A DNA stretch of 64,000 nucleotides, from the IMG/VR virus record IMGVR_UViG_3300042261_000588, positions 62,001 through 126,000 of that record. The stretch is one strand, 5' to 3'. The number at the start of each line of letters is the position of its first letter. Within the stretch, counting starts at the first letter, position 1. Below, piece after piece: positions 35,151-43,208 of the stretch. A model generated the notes under the pieces. That model was not told where the DNA came from. It searched no databases and worked only from the letters and a program-made list of their open reading frames with translations. The position numbers were made by a program, and so were the translations under genes. Source of the stretch: a virus.

Positions 35151-35768
35151 TTGAAACGGCGAATTGCGTTTTCATATGGCTGTGTGATGGTGAGACTCCC
35201 AGAACCTCTCTCTGAAGAAGTTAGAAGTTATGGAGCTTCCATACCTTCGGCTTATCTGGTAAAGGGCAACGAGGATGCTCCGTCGGGTTTATCAAATGAT
35301 GTTCATATTACCGTCAAATATGGACTCTTGGAAGATGACCTAGAGAAGGTTGCAGGAGTCATAGCAGGGACAGAGCCGATTGTGGTGAGACTTGGTCGTG
35401 CGAGCATCTTTCATAATGAGAGTCAGGCAGTTCTTAAATTGGGTGTCGAGAGTCCGGGTCTGAAGGCGTTACATCATAAGTTGGCTGGTTCTCTTCGTAA
35501 TGTCAACACATACCGGGATTATCGTCCACATGTTACAGTAGCATACATGGTGAAAAAGGAAGATGACCCTTATTACTATCGCACGTTTTTTAATGACAGT
35601 TTTGAGGGTAGGGAGTTCACGGTTGGACAGATATTACTTTCTAGGTCGAATGGACAGAAGTTTGAAATTTCATTTGGAGGGGATGTCAAATCAATAGAAT
35701 CCGAAAGAATAGATCGGATAGCCAGCGTCGTGTCTGATTCGGCATTAAGAATCTCACAGAGAAGGTAA
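35151..35768 (+). CDS. 2H phosphoesterase (LigT/2',3'-cyclic phosphodiesterase-like)
   Basis: 205 residues using the TTG at 35151 behind GAAGGG, because KRRIAFSYGCVMVRLP matches the usual start of phage 2H proteins; an in-frame ATG at 35187 is the alternative. The two catalytic His motifs are HITVKYG (His about 52) and HVTVAYM (His about 127). The family opens 2',3'-cyclic phosphates or 2'-5' bonds in RNA or nucleotides, a function needed in tRNA repair, and phage members also destroy cyclic-oligonucleotide immune signals. The C-terminus is a RIA tag (SERIDRIASVVSDSAL). Confidence 0.78.
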   Translation: MKRRIAFSYGCVMVRLPEPLSEEVRSYGASIPSAYLVKGNEDAPSGLSNDVHITVKYGLLEDDLEKVAGVIAGTEPIVVRLGRASIFHNESQAVLKLGVESPGLKALHHKLAGSLRNVNTYRDYRPHVTVAYMVKKEDDPYYYRTFFNDSFEGREFTVGQILLSRSNGQKFEISFGGDVKSIESERIDRIASVVSDSALRISQRR

Positions 35769-35801
35769 ACGTAAAACGTATAATATGAAAAGGAGACAAG
35801 G

Positions 35802-36227
35802 ATGAATGTTGAAGAGGTTAAGGGTGCAATTATCAAGTATGGCAGCCAACGAGCGGCGGCTAGGAAGTTAGGTCTCACAAGAGGCCAACTGAGGCATATC
35901 TTAGGGATAGGAAGAGGAACTTTTAAGGTAATTAATTCGGTTCCTAGAAATACGATGAGTCGATCAACAAGCGCCAAATCGCTCAAGGATTTCAGGATGT
36001 TGTATGATAAAAACGTGATCGTTCCAAGGAAGATTAAGGAGGCTTTAAAGCGACTAGGTGTTAATGGTTGGACATACGAGGCCGAGCTTATTCACGATGC
36101 TGGCATATCGCAGACGGATATGGGAAATTTCAGACATCTGTTTTCAGACTTCTATGTGGAGATGAAGTTGAAGAGGGTGTGGGCGGGTTCTGCGAAATTT
36201 GCACAAACACTGAGAGGCATGATATGA
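35802..36227 (+). CDS. helix-turn-helix DNA-binding protein
   Basis: 141 residues behind AAAAGGAGACAAGG. A helix-turn-helix is readable near the start (YGSQRAAARKLGLTRGQLRHILG). The C-terminus is basic and helical. Probably a regulator or a terminase-small-subunit-like DNA binder; its stop overlaps the start of a phosphoesterase gene. Confidence 0.62.
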   Translation: MNVEEVKGAIIKYGSQRAAARKLGLTRGQLRHILGIGRGTFKVINSVPRNTMSRSTSAKSLKDFRMLYDKNVIVPRKIKEALKRLGVNGWTYEAELIHDAGISQTDMGNFRHLFSDFYVEMKLKRVWAGSAKFAQTLRGMI

Positions 36228-37081
36228 AAAAGAGAACACTGGGAGATTTTGAAGTGGCTCATGGACAGCCGAAGATCGCTCGTATGGAACGCCAGCTTGA
36301 AGTGGAGCGGGCAAAGGTTTCTGCATTGTCTGATGTTCAAGGGAAAGTTCGCAAGGTTGTTTCAAAGGGCAATACATTCGTTTTCGGTTTGTTCGGAGAC
36401 ACTCAGACTGGAAGTATATATTCAGCTCCAGAGTGTTGGAAGGCGTGGGCAGAACATGCCAAGGCTCGTGGCGCAACAGCTCTCTATCATACCGGCGATG
36501 TTTTGGATGGGCATCGTATTTATAAGGGGCAGGAATTTGAACTGCGTGATGTGGGCATGGAGAGACAGTTGGAGCGTCTTGTAAAGGATGCGCCAGATGT
36601 GGGTATCCCGGTGGAGTTTATCGTAGGAAATCACGATTTGTCCCTCAAACATCTCGCCGGTGTAAACATTGGGAAGGCTATCGAAGAGAGGATGTTGAAA
36701 GCCGGGCAGAAGTGGAAATTCCTCGGAGAGGAAACAGGCTATGTGGAAGTGATGACTCCCATAGGTAAGATATTCAGGCTGAGATTGTTACATCCTGGCG
36801 GTGGTAGCAGTTACGCAATTTCCTATAGACTTCAGAAGATCATTGAGTCGTTAGAAGGCGGAACAAAACCCGATATGCTGGCAGTCGGTCACTATCACAA
36901 GGCTGAGATGTTGCCGAATTATCGGAACGTATGTGGAATTCAGACTGGGGCATTCCAGTGGCAATCTCCATTCATGGCAAGAATGGGCTTGGCGGCTCAT
37001 GTCGGTGGATGGATCGTTGAGGTAACAACGGGTGCGGACTTAATCTCCATTCGTGGAGAGTTTGTCGCATTCTTTAGATAA
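36224..37081 (+). CDS. calcineurin-like metallophosphoesterase
   Basis: 285 residues starting at the ATG overlapping the previous stop. After a coiled N-terminus (1-45) the metal motifs are LFGDTQTG, HTGDVLDG, IVGNHDLS, LLHPGGG and VGHYHKAE. The first motif has Gln where His is usual. The fold is shared by DNA-processing nucleases (Mre11/SbcD) and nucleotide phosphatases; a DNA or nucleotide substrate is likely but not determined. Confidence 0.8.
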   Translation: MKKRTLGDFEVAHGQPKIARMERQLEVERAKVSALSDVQGKVRKVVSKGNTFVFGLFGDTQTGSIYSAPECWKAWAEHAKARGATALYHTGDVLDGHRIYKGQEFELRDVGMERQLERLVKDAPDVGIPVEFIVGNHDLSLKHLAGVNIGKAIEERMLKAGQKWKFLGEETGYVEVMTPIGKIFRLRLLHPGGGSSYAISYRLQKIIESLEGGTKPDMLAVGHYHKAEMLPNYRNVCGIQTGAFQWQSPFMARMGLAAHVGGWIVEVTTGADLISIRGEFVAFFR

Positions 37082-37101
37082 AGGAAGAAAGGAAGAAAAG
37101 A

Positions 37102-37485
37102 ATGAAAAAGAGAGAAGTTGCATCAGAGTTGGTTAAGATCGCTAAGAGTTTGTTGGCTCTTCCGATGACGTTTAATTCACCATCGACGGAAACAACTCGG
37201 TGGGCTAAGAAGACGTTGATGCTTGCACTGAATGTGGATGCAAGTTGGAAACAGATATACGAATCGTTTATGACAGTCCAAGAAGGTGGTAGTAATAAGT
37301 TCCACTACTTTGGAGTCTTCAAGTCTCGCACGGGGGGGTGTGTTGGCGGTAACGCCTATGGGCGAATCGGATATAATCCTAGAGCCATCGAGGTAGCTCG
37401 TGGTAGCGAGAGCTCGGTTATGTCGAGTGTTCGTGAGAAGGCCAGCGACAAACAGAGAAAGGGTTATCGAGTAACCGAAGTGTAA
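37102..37485 (+). CDS. tagged WGR-like domain protein
   Basis: 127 residues behind GGAAGAAAGGAAG. The N-terminal tag is near perfect (MKKREVASELVKIAKSLL). The body (KFHYFGVFKSRTGGCVGGNAYGRI, KEASDKQRKGYRV-like end) resembles WGR domains, which bind nucleic acid or proteins. Function unknown. Confidence 0.62.
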   Translation: MKKREVASELVKIAKSLLALPMTFNSPSTETTRWAKKTLMLALNVDASWKQIYESFMTVQEGGSNKFHYFGVFKSRTGGCVGGNAYGRIGYNPRAIEVARGSESSVMSSVREKASDKQRKGYRVTEV

Positions 37486-37535
37486 TAGACTTCATGTCGG
37501 CGGAAGAAGGGTAAAGCCTATGGCTGATGCAAAAC

Positions 37536-37721
37536 ATGGCTTATGACGCCAAGAAAAAGGAAGTCAGCCGCCGCATGAGGTTACTGGAAGATTAGCTTGA
37601 AAAGCATGATCGTCGGCAGAAGAATCGTCCGAATGAAACAGAGTTTGTCAAAGACTTGGATGATGTTGTGAAAAGTCTGGACGAACTTATGAGAGAGTTG
37701 GGGGTGATTTATGCCTTATAA
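37536..37721 (+). pseudogene. small helical gene interrupted by in-frame TAG
   Basis: The ATG frame reads MAYDAKKKEVSRRMRLLED, then TAG (37593-37595), then continues with equally good coding sequence (LEKHDRRQKNRPNETEF, VKSLDELMRELGV) to TAA at 37719-37721. One base change (for example CAG to TAG) would account for it. No suppressor tRNA with anticodon CTA is seen in the tRNA island, so it is probably broken or expressed only as a peptide. Confidence 0.45.
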
Positions 37722-38028
37722 TCCTGATAATCCTCCAGATGTGATACGTCGTAAGTTGCCGAAGGAAAAACAGAGGAAGTGGTGTGAGGTTTTCAACTCG
37801 GTATTTGATAAGACTAAAAGCGAGGAAAAAGCATTTCAAACAGCTTGGAGTGTAGTTAAGAAATCCTCTTGTAACTGCGACGTAGATAAGGGTTGTGGCG
37901 GCAACTGTGGCTGTTTTGGACAGCTTATTGGGCCGTCTGAGAGTGAAGGTTCTATAGCAGATGCTACTAGGACTCAAGACATCCTTAATGCAAAAGAGTT
38001 GTTGGTTCTAGCTAGAAGTCTGATTTAG
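37711..38028 (+). CDS. ChaB-like protein with Cys-rich insert and C-terminal tag
   Basis: 105 residues. Residues 1-50 (NPDNPPDVIRRKLPKEKQRKWCEVFNS, AFQTAWSVVK) match the small ChaB fold found in many phages. A Cys-rich stretch (CNCDVDKGCGGNCGC) follows and the C-terminus (TQDILNAKELLVLARSL) is a tag variant. Function of phage ChaB proteins is unknown. Confidence 0.68.
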   Translation: MPYNPDNPPDVIRRKLPKEKQRKWCEVFNSVFDKTKSEEKAFQTAWSVVKKSSCNCDVDKGCGGNCGCFGQLIGPSESEGSIADATRTQDILNAKELLVLARSLI

Positions 38029-38036
38029 GGAGAAAA

Positions 38037-38234
38037 ATGAGAGATGAGAATGGAATTTATATTGGCAACCAACATTGTGGTCATTGGAGGGGTGCTGAAA
38101 AGATCGAGGAGAGGACATGTTGCGGAGGAAGGAAGTCAAAGTTCGCCTTTGTTCGATGTGTTGCAAACGGGATCGTTCTTGCTGATGTGAAGTGTATGAG
38201 TCAGTGTGAGGATGCAATACCTAAAGGGGAATAA
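38037..38234 (+). CDS. small Cys-rich protein (65 aa)
   Basis: Behind TTAGGGAGAAAA. Six Cys (QHCGHWRG, RTCCGG, VRCVANG, CMSQCED) suggest metal binding. No family is recognised. Confidence 0.5.
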   Translation: MRDENGIYIGNQHCGHWRGAEKIEERTCCGGRKSKFAFVRCVANGIVLADVKCMSQCEDAIPKGE

Positions 38235-38235
38235 T

Positions 38236-39090
38236 ATGAAGAAAAGGATCGTAACTGCTTTTGCTTTAGTTTTGGCAGGATGTGTGACAATACCAAATGG
38301 AGGTAATATTCCCATGAATGAGACAGACAACATGATTGGAGCATCAAACAGAGTTGCAGTTTGTATTGGGTTGACTTCTGTTAATCCTGGTGCCTATCAG
38401 GGATGGGCAGGCGATTGTCCTGGATGTGATATTGATGCAAAGGGTCTTTATAGACTCTTTTTGAATGAAGGATTTTCTGCTCATCTCATACTTAATTCGG
38501 CTGCCACATGGGAGTATGTTCGTAATACAATTTTGGATTCATCCAAATTTCTCAAGGCGGGCGATTTATTGGTCGTTTCGATTTCTGGTCATGGAGGTCA
38601 AATACCGGACGACGATGGTGATGAACCAAGTGGTCAGGATTCCACCCTCTGCTTACGTGATGGACAGGTGCGTGATGATGACTTCCTAAAGATGATTCAA
38701 AAGCTTCCCAATGGCATACGGCTCGTGCTTATAAATGATCAATGTCATAGTGAGGGAAATTTCAAGGCGTTGTGGCGTCAGGTGAAGCGTGGTGTCACTC
38801 TGGGATCATCGGGTAAGAAGGTAGCTATTCCTTTGATTCGTGGAGTGGGTACAAATCAAGTTCAACTCATTCAGTTTGCAGGATGTCGTGAAGCTAATTA
38901 TTCATACGGATCGTCAAAAGGTGGGACGTGGACTCAGAATCTTCTATCAGCATACAAGCCAGAACTAACATGGAGACAGTGGTTTGACAATGCTAATAAG
39001 TTGATGCCTAGACAACAGGTTCCAGTCTGGACTCTCTATCCTGAAGGGGGCGTATCAGAAGAATTTATCAACGGATCGGTGCTTCGGTAG
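38236..39090 (+). CDS. lipoprotein caspase-like peptidase (C14 family)
   Basis: 284 residues, ATG behind AAAGGGG. Residues 1-16 are a lipoprotein signal with lipobox LAGC (acylated Cys 16), so the enzyme should be anchored to a membrane outside the cytoplasm. The caspase fold follows: VAVCIGLTSVN strand, DIDAKGLYRLFL helix, VSISGHGGQ with catalytic His (about 119), then INDQCHSEG with catalytic Cys (about 170). The acidic DDDGDEPSGQD after His is typical of metacaspases, which cut after Arg or Lys. Such a protease in a phage, exported as a lipoprotein, is unusual; lysis or exclusion roles are guesses. Confidence 0.8.
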   Translation: MKKRIVTAFALVLAGCVTIPNGGNIPMNETDNMIGASNRVAVCIGLTSVNPGAYQGWAGDCPGCDIDAKGLYRLFLNEGFSAHLILNSAATWEYVRNTILDSSKFLKAGDLLVVSISGHGGQIPDDDGDEPSGQDSTLCLRDGQVRDDDFLKMIQKLPNGIRLVLINDQCHSEGNFKALWRQVKRGVTLGSSGKKVAIPLIRGVGTNQVQLIQFAGCREANYSYGSSKGGTWTQNLLSAYKPELTWRQWFDNANKLMPRQQVPVWTLYPEGGVSEEFINGSVLR

Positions 39091-39137
39091 TATAATGAGG
39101 CGAGGTAATGTGCCTCGGCAATATGAGGAGGGTGTTT

Positions 39138-39428
39138 ATGGAGAAGGTAGATCGTTTATTTCTTGAGAAGGACTGTCCGCATTGTGGAGTGATTCGTGCG
39201 GAAGTTGATATGGTTGCTGTCACTCAGGATTCTTTCCGGGGGCAAGCAGATCAAAAGTTTTTCGTTTTCTCTGCGCTCTCAAATGAGGCGTCTATAGACC
39301 TCCTAGAGAAATATGGACTGGCTGGCAAAAATATGCCGGTTCTTGTCACATATGAAGGAGAGGTTCGGACTGATACGAACCAAATTCTCGGCTGGCTGCG
39401 TGTGAACAAGATGTCTACTCAGGGTTGA
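39138..39428 (+). CDS. thioredoxin/glutaredoxin-like protein
   Basis: 96 residues behind GAGGAGGG. The redox motif CPHC lies at about residues 12-15, followed by a helix and MPVLVTYEGEV, matching the cis-Pro strand of thioredoxin folds. It may reduce the phage class II ribonucleotide reductase at 47824 (inference). Confidence 0.65.
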   Translation: MEKVDRLFLEKDCPHCGVIRAEVDMVAVTQDSFRGQADQKFFVFSALSNEASIDLLEKYGLAGKNMPVLVTYEGEVRTDTNQILGWLRVNKMSTQG

Positions 39429-39446
39429 CAACAGGTTAATTCCTGA

Positions 39447-40055
39447 ATGATCGGCACTCTTCACATCGTTTTGGCAATGAAGCCACTTGAAGGCAATTTC
39501 GTGCAAAATGCCTTCAAGCACGGTGTTGCTGGTTTGAACATCGACGGTTCTAGAATTTCTGGTCCAAAGGGTGATGGCGTATGGGGTACTAGTAACAAGA
39601 CGATCAATCGGGACAGGAAGTTCAATGCGTCGCCTACTATGGGGGAATACCGGAGTGAGGCGCATGCAGGGGGCAGATGGCCCTCCAATGTTATTCTTGG
39701 TCATCTAGAGGGTTGTCGATGCGTTGGTAACAAGAAAGTAGCCGGAGAGAAGTTCAGAGGATTGAAGGGAACGAAGGCTCGGTCTTGGAAGAATCAAAGC
39801 GTTGACGGCATCAATCGAGTTGGTCATGCTGATGCAGATGGCAAGGAGACTGTAGAAGCATGGGACTGTCAAGAAGGATGTCCTGCGAAGGCTATGGACG
39901 AACAAAGTGGAGTGCGAAAGACAACTTGGGTGTCAAAGTCGCACAAGAACAATCGTAAGGATGGTTTTCTTGGAGCGGTGGGGCATCCAGGAGAACAGGG
40001 ATTTAATGATTCTGGTGGTGCTTCACGATTTTTTAAGCAGGTGAAGGAAAGATGA
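39447..40055 (+). CDS. detached methyltransferase recognition-like module 1
   Basis: 202 residues. LAMKPLEGNFVQNAFKHGVAGLNIDG is a block normally found inside phage adenine/cytosine-N4 methyltransferases, just after the ALKPAHEPI motif; GRWPSNVILGHLEGC, CQEGCPAKAMDEQSG and GGASRFFKQVK follow, also as in those enzymes. No S-adenosylmethionine motif is present. The neighbour at 40052 has the catalytic parts but lacks this block, so the two may work together. A paralogue lies on its other side (42565). The stop overlaps the next ATG. Confidence 0.65.
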   Translation: MIGTLHIVLAMKPLEGNFVQNAFKHGVAGLNIDGSRISGPKGDGVWGTSNKTINRDRKFNASPTMGEYRSEAHAGGRWPSNVILGHLEGCRCVGNKKVAGEKFRGLKGTKARSWKNQSVDGINRVGHADADGKETVEAWDCQEGCPAKAMDEQSGVRKTTWVSKSHKNNRKDGFLGAVGHPGEQGFNDSGGASRFFKQVKER

Positions 40056-42568
40056 ATAAAAACACAAGAGATCAGATCAGGCAGTGGATTGCACAAAAGC
40101 AAGTTTCGGTAGTTGAGTTACCAACTTCTGTTGAAGTTCAAACTCAACCAACTCAACCAACTCAACCAACTCAACCAACGGAATTGGTGGAGCCTCGATC
40201 AGTCATTCGTGATGAAATCATTCTTGGAAACTGCATCAAAGAGTTGAAAAGGATTCCTAGCAATACTTTCACTGCAGTCATTTGCGATCCGCCGTATGGA
40301 TTGGAGTTCATGGGCAAGGAGTTCGATTCACCGTGGAAGCAGTTGTCAGGATGGCAAAACGGTGGTGGATTCTCGAAGCCGGGAATTGGGGATCGCAAGA
40401 CGGAATGGCCTTCGTTTAGTTCGACATCACTCTATGGAGGAGCTAATCCAACCTGTGGGACTTGTGGAGGCAGGGCAAGGGGAGAGAAAAAGTGTTCTTG
40501 CGAGACTCCGAATTGGAAGCCCATTGGGAAGCGAAAGAATCCTGAGAATGAGGGATTGCAGGATGATGTAACCAGCATGGGCCTTGCTAAACAGATGAAG
40601 ATGTTTCAGGAGTGGAACGAGGCTTGGGCAAAGGAAGTTTTGCGGGTGCTTAAGCCGGGTGGACATCTCCTGTCATTCGGTGGGTGCTATGATGAACACA
40701 CGGAAGTTTTAACCAAGAGAGGCTGGGTGCGATTTCCAGATGTAAGGGAGGATGATTTATTCGCATCTCTGATTCCCGAAACGCATATCGTGGAATGGCT
40801 CCCGGCCATCGAACGAGTGTGTTTGAGGCATACTGGCCCGATGTATCACTACAAGACCAATCTGATCGATCTCGTAGTGACGCCGAACCATAAGATGTTT
40901 GTGTCCACGGTTGGGGATAAGGAGCATTTCAGACTTGTAAGGGCAGACGAACATGGCAAGGCGATCCGAATGACGAAGACGAGTAGTGGGCAACTGGGAA
41001 GTGTGGCGGGTGGAGATTTCATATTGCCAGCAACGACGATTTCGGTTGGACATGGACACATTCGAGAAGTCCCCGAAAAACGTATTCCGATGAGTGCTTG
41101 GTTGCCGTTCTTTGGAATGTGGATTGCTGAAGGAAGTGCGTCTGTTGTCAAAGTCAAAACGGGTTATGGGTACAACGTGTCTATTGCTCATTTTGATCTT
41201 GATAATCTTCGAGAAATCAAGAGGTTGCTCGCTCCGTATTTCAATGCGATCATCGACGAGAAGCGTGGGAAGATGCGGATCAACGACAAGCAACTGACTG
41301 AGTATCTTCGTCAATTCGGAAAGGCGTGGGAGAAGTACATTCCAGAGTGGTTGAAGGGGTTGGATCAGGACGGGATACGGACATTTCTTGACTGGTATGC
41401 GAGGGTGGATGGAGACGACGATGGTCGAATCTATACTTGTTCTCATCATCTGAGGGATGGGGTGCAAGAGATTGCGATGTATGCCGGATGGGCGGCAGAT
41501 TGGACTGTTGCTTGTCCGAAAAAGATGCCGCCAAAGATTCGTGATGGAGAGATTCACTCTCGTCGTCCGCATTACATAATTCGATTACTAAAGGCACAGA
41601 TAAGGCCATCTTTGTATACTGGCGGGAAAGGCGGCAGGACCGAGATTTCAGAAGAGGAATGGGACGGCGGAAATGTGTACTGTGTGGAACTTATCAGAAA
41701 TCATACACTCTATGTAAGAAGGAATGGGAAGGCGGTGTGGTGTGGTAACACTCGAACCTATCATCGGATGGTTTGTGGGATCGAGGATGCTGGTTTTCAG
41801 ATTCGGGATAAGATAGATGAGTATTGCGAGCTTGACGGCTATCTGGCTTGGGTTCATGGACAAGGCTTTCCAAAAAGTTTGAATATCGGAAAGCAGATGG
41901 AGAAAATGGAGCGTGGGTGTTCACAGGGAAGACCCGATCCAGAGAGTCCTATGCATGGGAAGTGGAAAGGTGGAAAGTCTTTCGGTGGTGGGCAAGCGAT
42001 GTGGGCAGAAGGAGATGTTGTCAAATCAGAGGATAAGGAATTGACAGGTGATGCAAAATTGTGGGAAGGATACGGGACCAGTTTAAAGCCGGCGCATGAG
42101 CCTATTGCCGTTTTTGGTAAGGATTCAGAGCCTTTGAATCCAGACGTTTCTTTCAAGTATGAAGCCAAAGCTTCTGGAAAGGAACGCAATGCGGGTTGTG
42201 AGAATCTATTCTGGCTGAAAGGGGATGACGGCAAGGATGTCTTAATCTCGAAAGAAGACTATGACAGGATGGCAGTCGAGAATGAGTCTCGGAAGGATGA
42301 AGAAGGATTTCAGAAACATAACATTTCACAGGGCAACAATCATCCGACTGTAAAGCCATTGGACTTGATGAGATATTTAGTCCGTATGGCCAAAATGCCT
42401 GGCGACAATCTGATTCTCGATCCTTTTATGGGCAGTGGGACTCTCGGAGTTGCCTGTGTTCTGGAAGGATGTAACTTCGTGGGTATTGATATGGACGAGA
42501 ACTATGTCAAGATAGCGCAGGCACGAGTGGACTATGCCAAGAAACATGGGGAAGACGGATATAAGTGA
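40052..42568 (+). CDS. DNA methyltransferase (N4/N6 class) containing an intein
   Basis: 838 residues. The N-terminal linker has QTQPTQPTQPT repeats from a 9-base tandem repeat. The DPPY catalytic motif is at about 79-82, the S-adenosylmethionine motif FMGSGTLGVA is near the C-terminus, and HPTVKPLDLMRYL precedes it. An intein occupies residues 212-566; after splicing LLSFGG joins TRTYHR, restoring a conserved block. The region expected after SLKPAHEPI is missing and is encoded by the genes on either side. It presumably modifies phage DNA. Confidence 0.85.
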   Translation: MNKNTRDQIRQWIAQKQVSVVELPTSVEVQTQPTQPTQPTQPTELVEPRSVIRDEIILGNCIKELKRIPSNTFTAVICDPPYGLEFMGKEFDSPWKQLSGWQNGGGFSKPGIGDRKTEWPSFSSTSLYGGANPTCGTCGGRARGEKKCSCETPNWKPIGKRKNPENEGLQDDVTSMGLAKQMKMFQEWNEAWAKEVLRVLKPGGHLLSFGGCYDEHTEVLTKRGWVRFPDVREDDLFASLIPETHIVEWLPAIERVCLRHTGPMYHYKTNLIDLVVTPNHKMFVSTVGDKEHFRLVRADEHGKAIRMTKTSSGQLGSVAGGDFILPATTISVGHGHIREVPEKRIPMSAWLPFFGMWIAEGSASVVKVKTGYGYNVSIAHFDLDNLREIKRLLAPYFNAIIDEKRGKMRINDKQLTEYLRQFGKAWEKYIPEWLKGLDQDGIRTFLDWYARVDGDDDGRIYTCSHHLRDGVQEIAMYAGWAADWTVACPKKMPPKIRDGEIHSRRPHYIIRLLKAQIRPSLYTGGKGGRTEISEEEWDGGNVYCVELIRNHTLYVRRNGKAVWCGNTRTYHRMVCGIEDAGFQIRDKIDEYCELDGYLAWVHGQGFPKSLNIGKQMEKMERGCSQGRPDPESPMHGKWKGGKSFGGGQAMWAEGDVVKSEDKELTGDAKLWEGYGTSLKPAHEPIAVFGKDSEPLNPDVSFKYEAKASGKERNAGCENLFWLKGDDGKDVLISKEDYDRMAVENESRKDEEGFQKHNISQGNNHPTVKPLDLMRYLVRMAKMPGDNLILDPFMGSGTLGVACVLEGCNFVGIDMDENYVKIAQARVDYAKKHGEDGYK
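40685..41749 (+). other. intein with LAGLIDADG homing endonuclease domain
   Basis: In-frame 355-residue insertion beginning CYDEHTEVLTKRGW (block A) and containing VVTPNHKMF (block B). Endonuclease-like segments are WLPFFGMWIAEGSASV and TFLDWYARVDGDDDG. It ends with RNGKAVWCGN before the +1 Thr. The penultimate residue is Gly where His is usual. It sits in the conserved GG/TRTYHR block of the methyltransferase, a typical intein site. Confidence 0.85.
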
Positions 42569-43206
42569 CCGGAACTCTTCATATTGTTCTTGCAATGAAA
42601 CCGATAGAAGGCAATTTTGTACAAAATGCCTTCAAGCATGGTGTTGCAGGTTTGAATATCGACGGGGCTAGGATCGGGTTTGCCAGTGAAAAGGATTTCA
42701 AGTCAGCGAAGTTCGGGACGCAGACAGACATAAGAGGCGGAGGGTTTGGCTCCAAGAGACCTTCTGATGGAAACGTATTGGCTAAAGGAGTCGAGGCTGA
42801 CGCCAAGGGTAGATGGCCGTCAAATGTCTTGCTCGGTCATCTTTCCGGCTGCAAGAAGATTGGAGTAAAGAAGGTCAGTGGGACGGCCACTTCTAATGGC
42901 GACGCAGAAATTGGCAAAGAGAGTAATGGCGTGGTAAAGTCATTGCGACGTGGTAAGTTCATAAATAGGACTATTGATGGTAAAGAAACGGTAGATGCGT
43001 GGGAGTGTCAAGAAGGCTGTCCTATTAAGGCCATGGATAAACAGAGTGGGAACAAGTGTGGGGCTGCCGCACCAGTTAAAGGGACAGAAGAGAGTGAGAC
43101 TGGACAGAATGGGATTTATGGCAGATATAAGAGAGTCGCCAGTTCTTTCCATGATGATGGTGTCGGTGGTGCTTCACGATTTTTCAAACAGGTAAAGGGA
43201 GATTGA
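42565..43206 (+). CDS. detached methyltransferase recognition-like module 2
   Basis: 213 residues from a GTG overlapping the methyltransferase stop. Shares with the gene at 39447 the LAMKPxEGNFVQNAFKHGVAGLNIDG block, GRWPSNVLLGHLSGC, CQEGCPIKAMDKQSG and GGASRFFKQVK, but the central region differs. Two alternative modules flanking one catalytic gene suggest swappable specificity. No catalytic motif. Confidence 0.65.
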   Translation: MTGTLHIVLAMKPIEGNFVQNAFKHGVAGLNIDGARIGFASEKDFKSAKFGTQTDIRGGGFGSKRPSDGNVLAKGVEADAKGRWPSNVLLGHLSGCKKIGVKKVSGTATSNGDAEIGKESNGVVKSLRRGKFINRTIDGKETVDAWECQEGCPIKAMDKQSGNKCGAAAPVKGTEESETGQNGIYGRYKRVASSFHDDGVGGASRFFKQVKGD

Positions 43207-43208
43207 CT

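Noticed and set aside
40139-40180. CRISPR-like tandem repeat
   Set aside because: It is a 9-base in-frame repeat coding for a QPT linker, with no spacers or cas genes.
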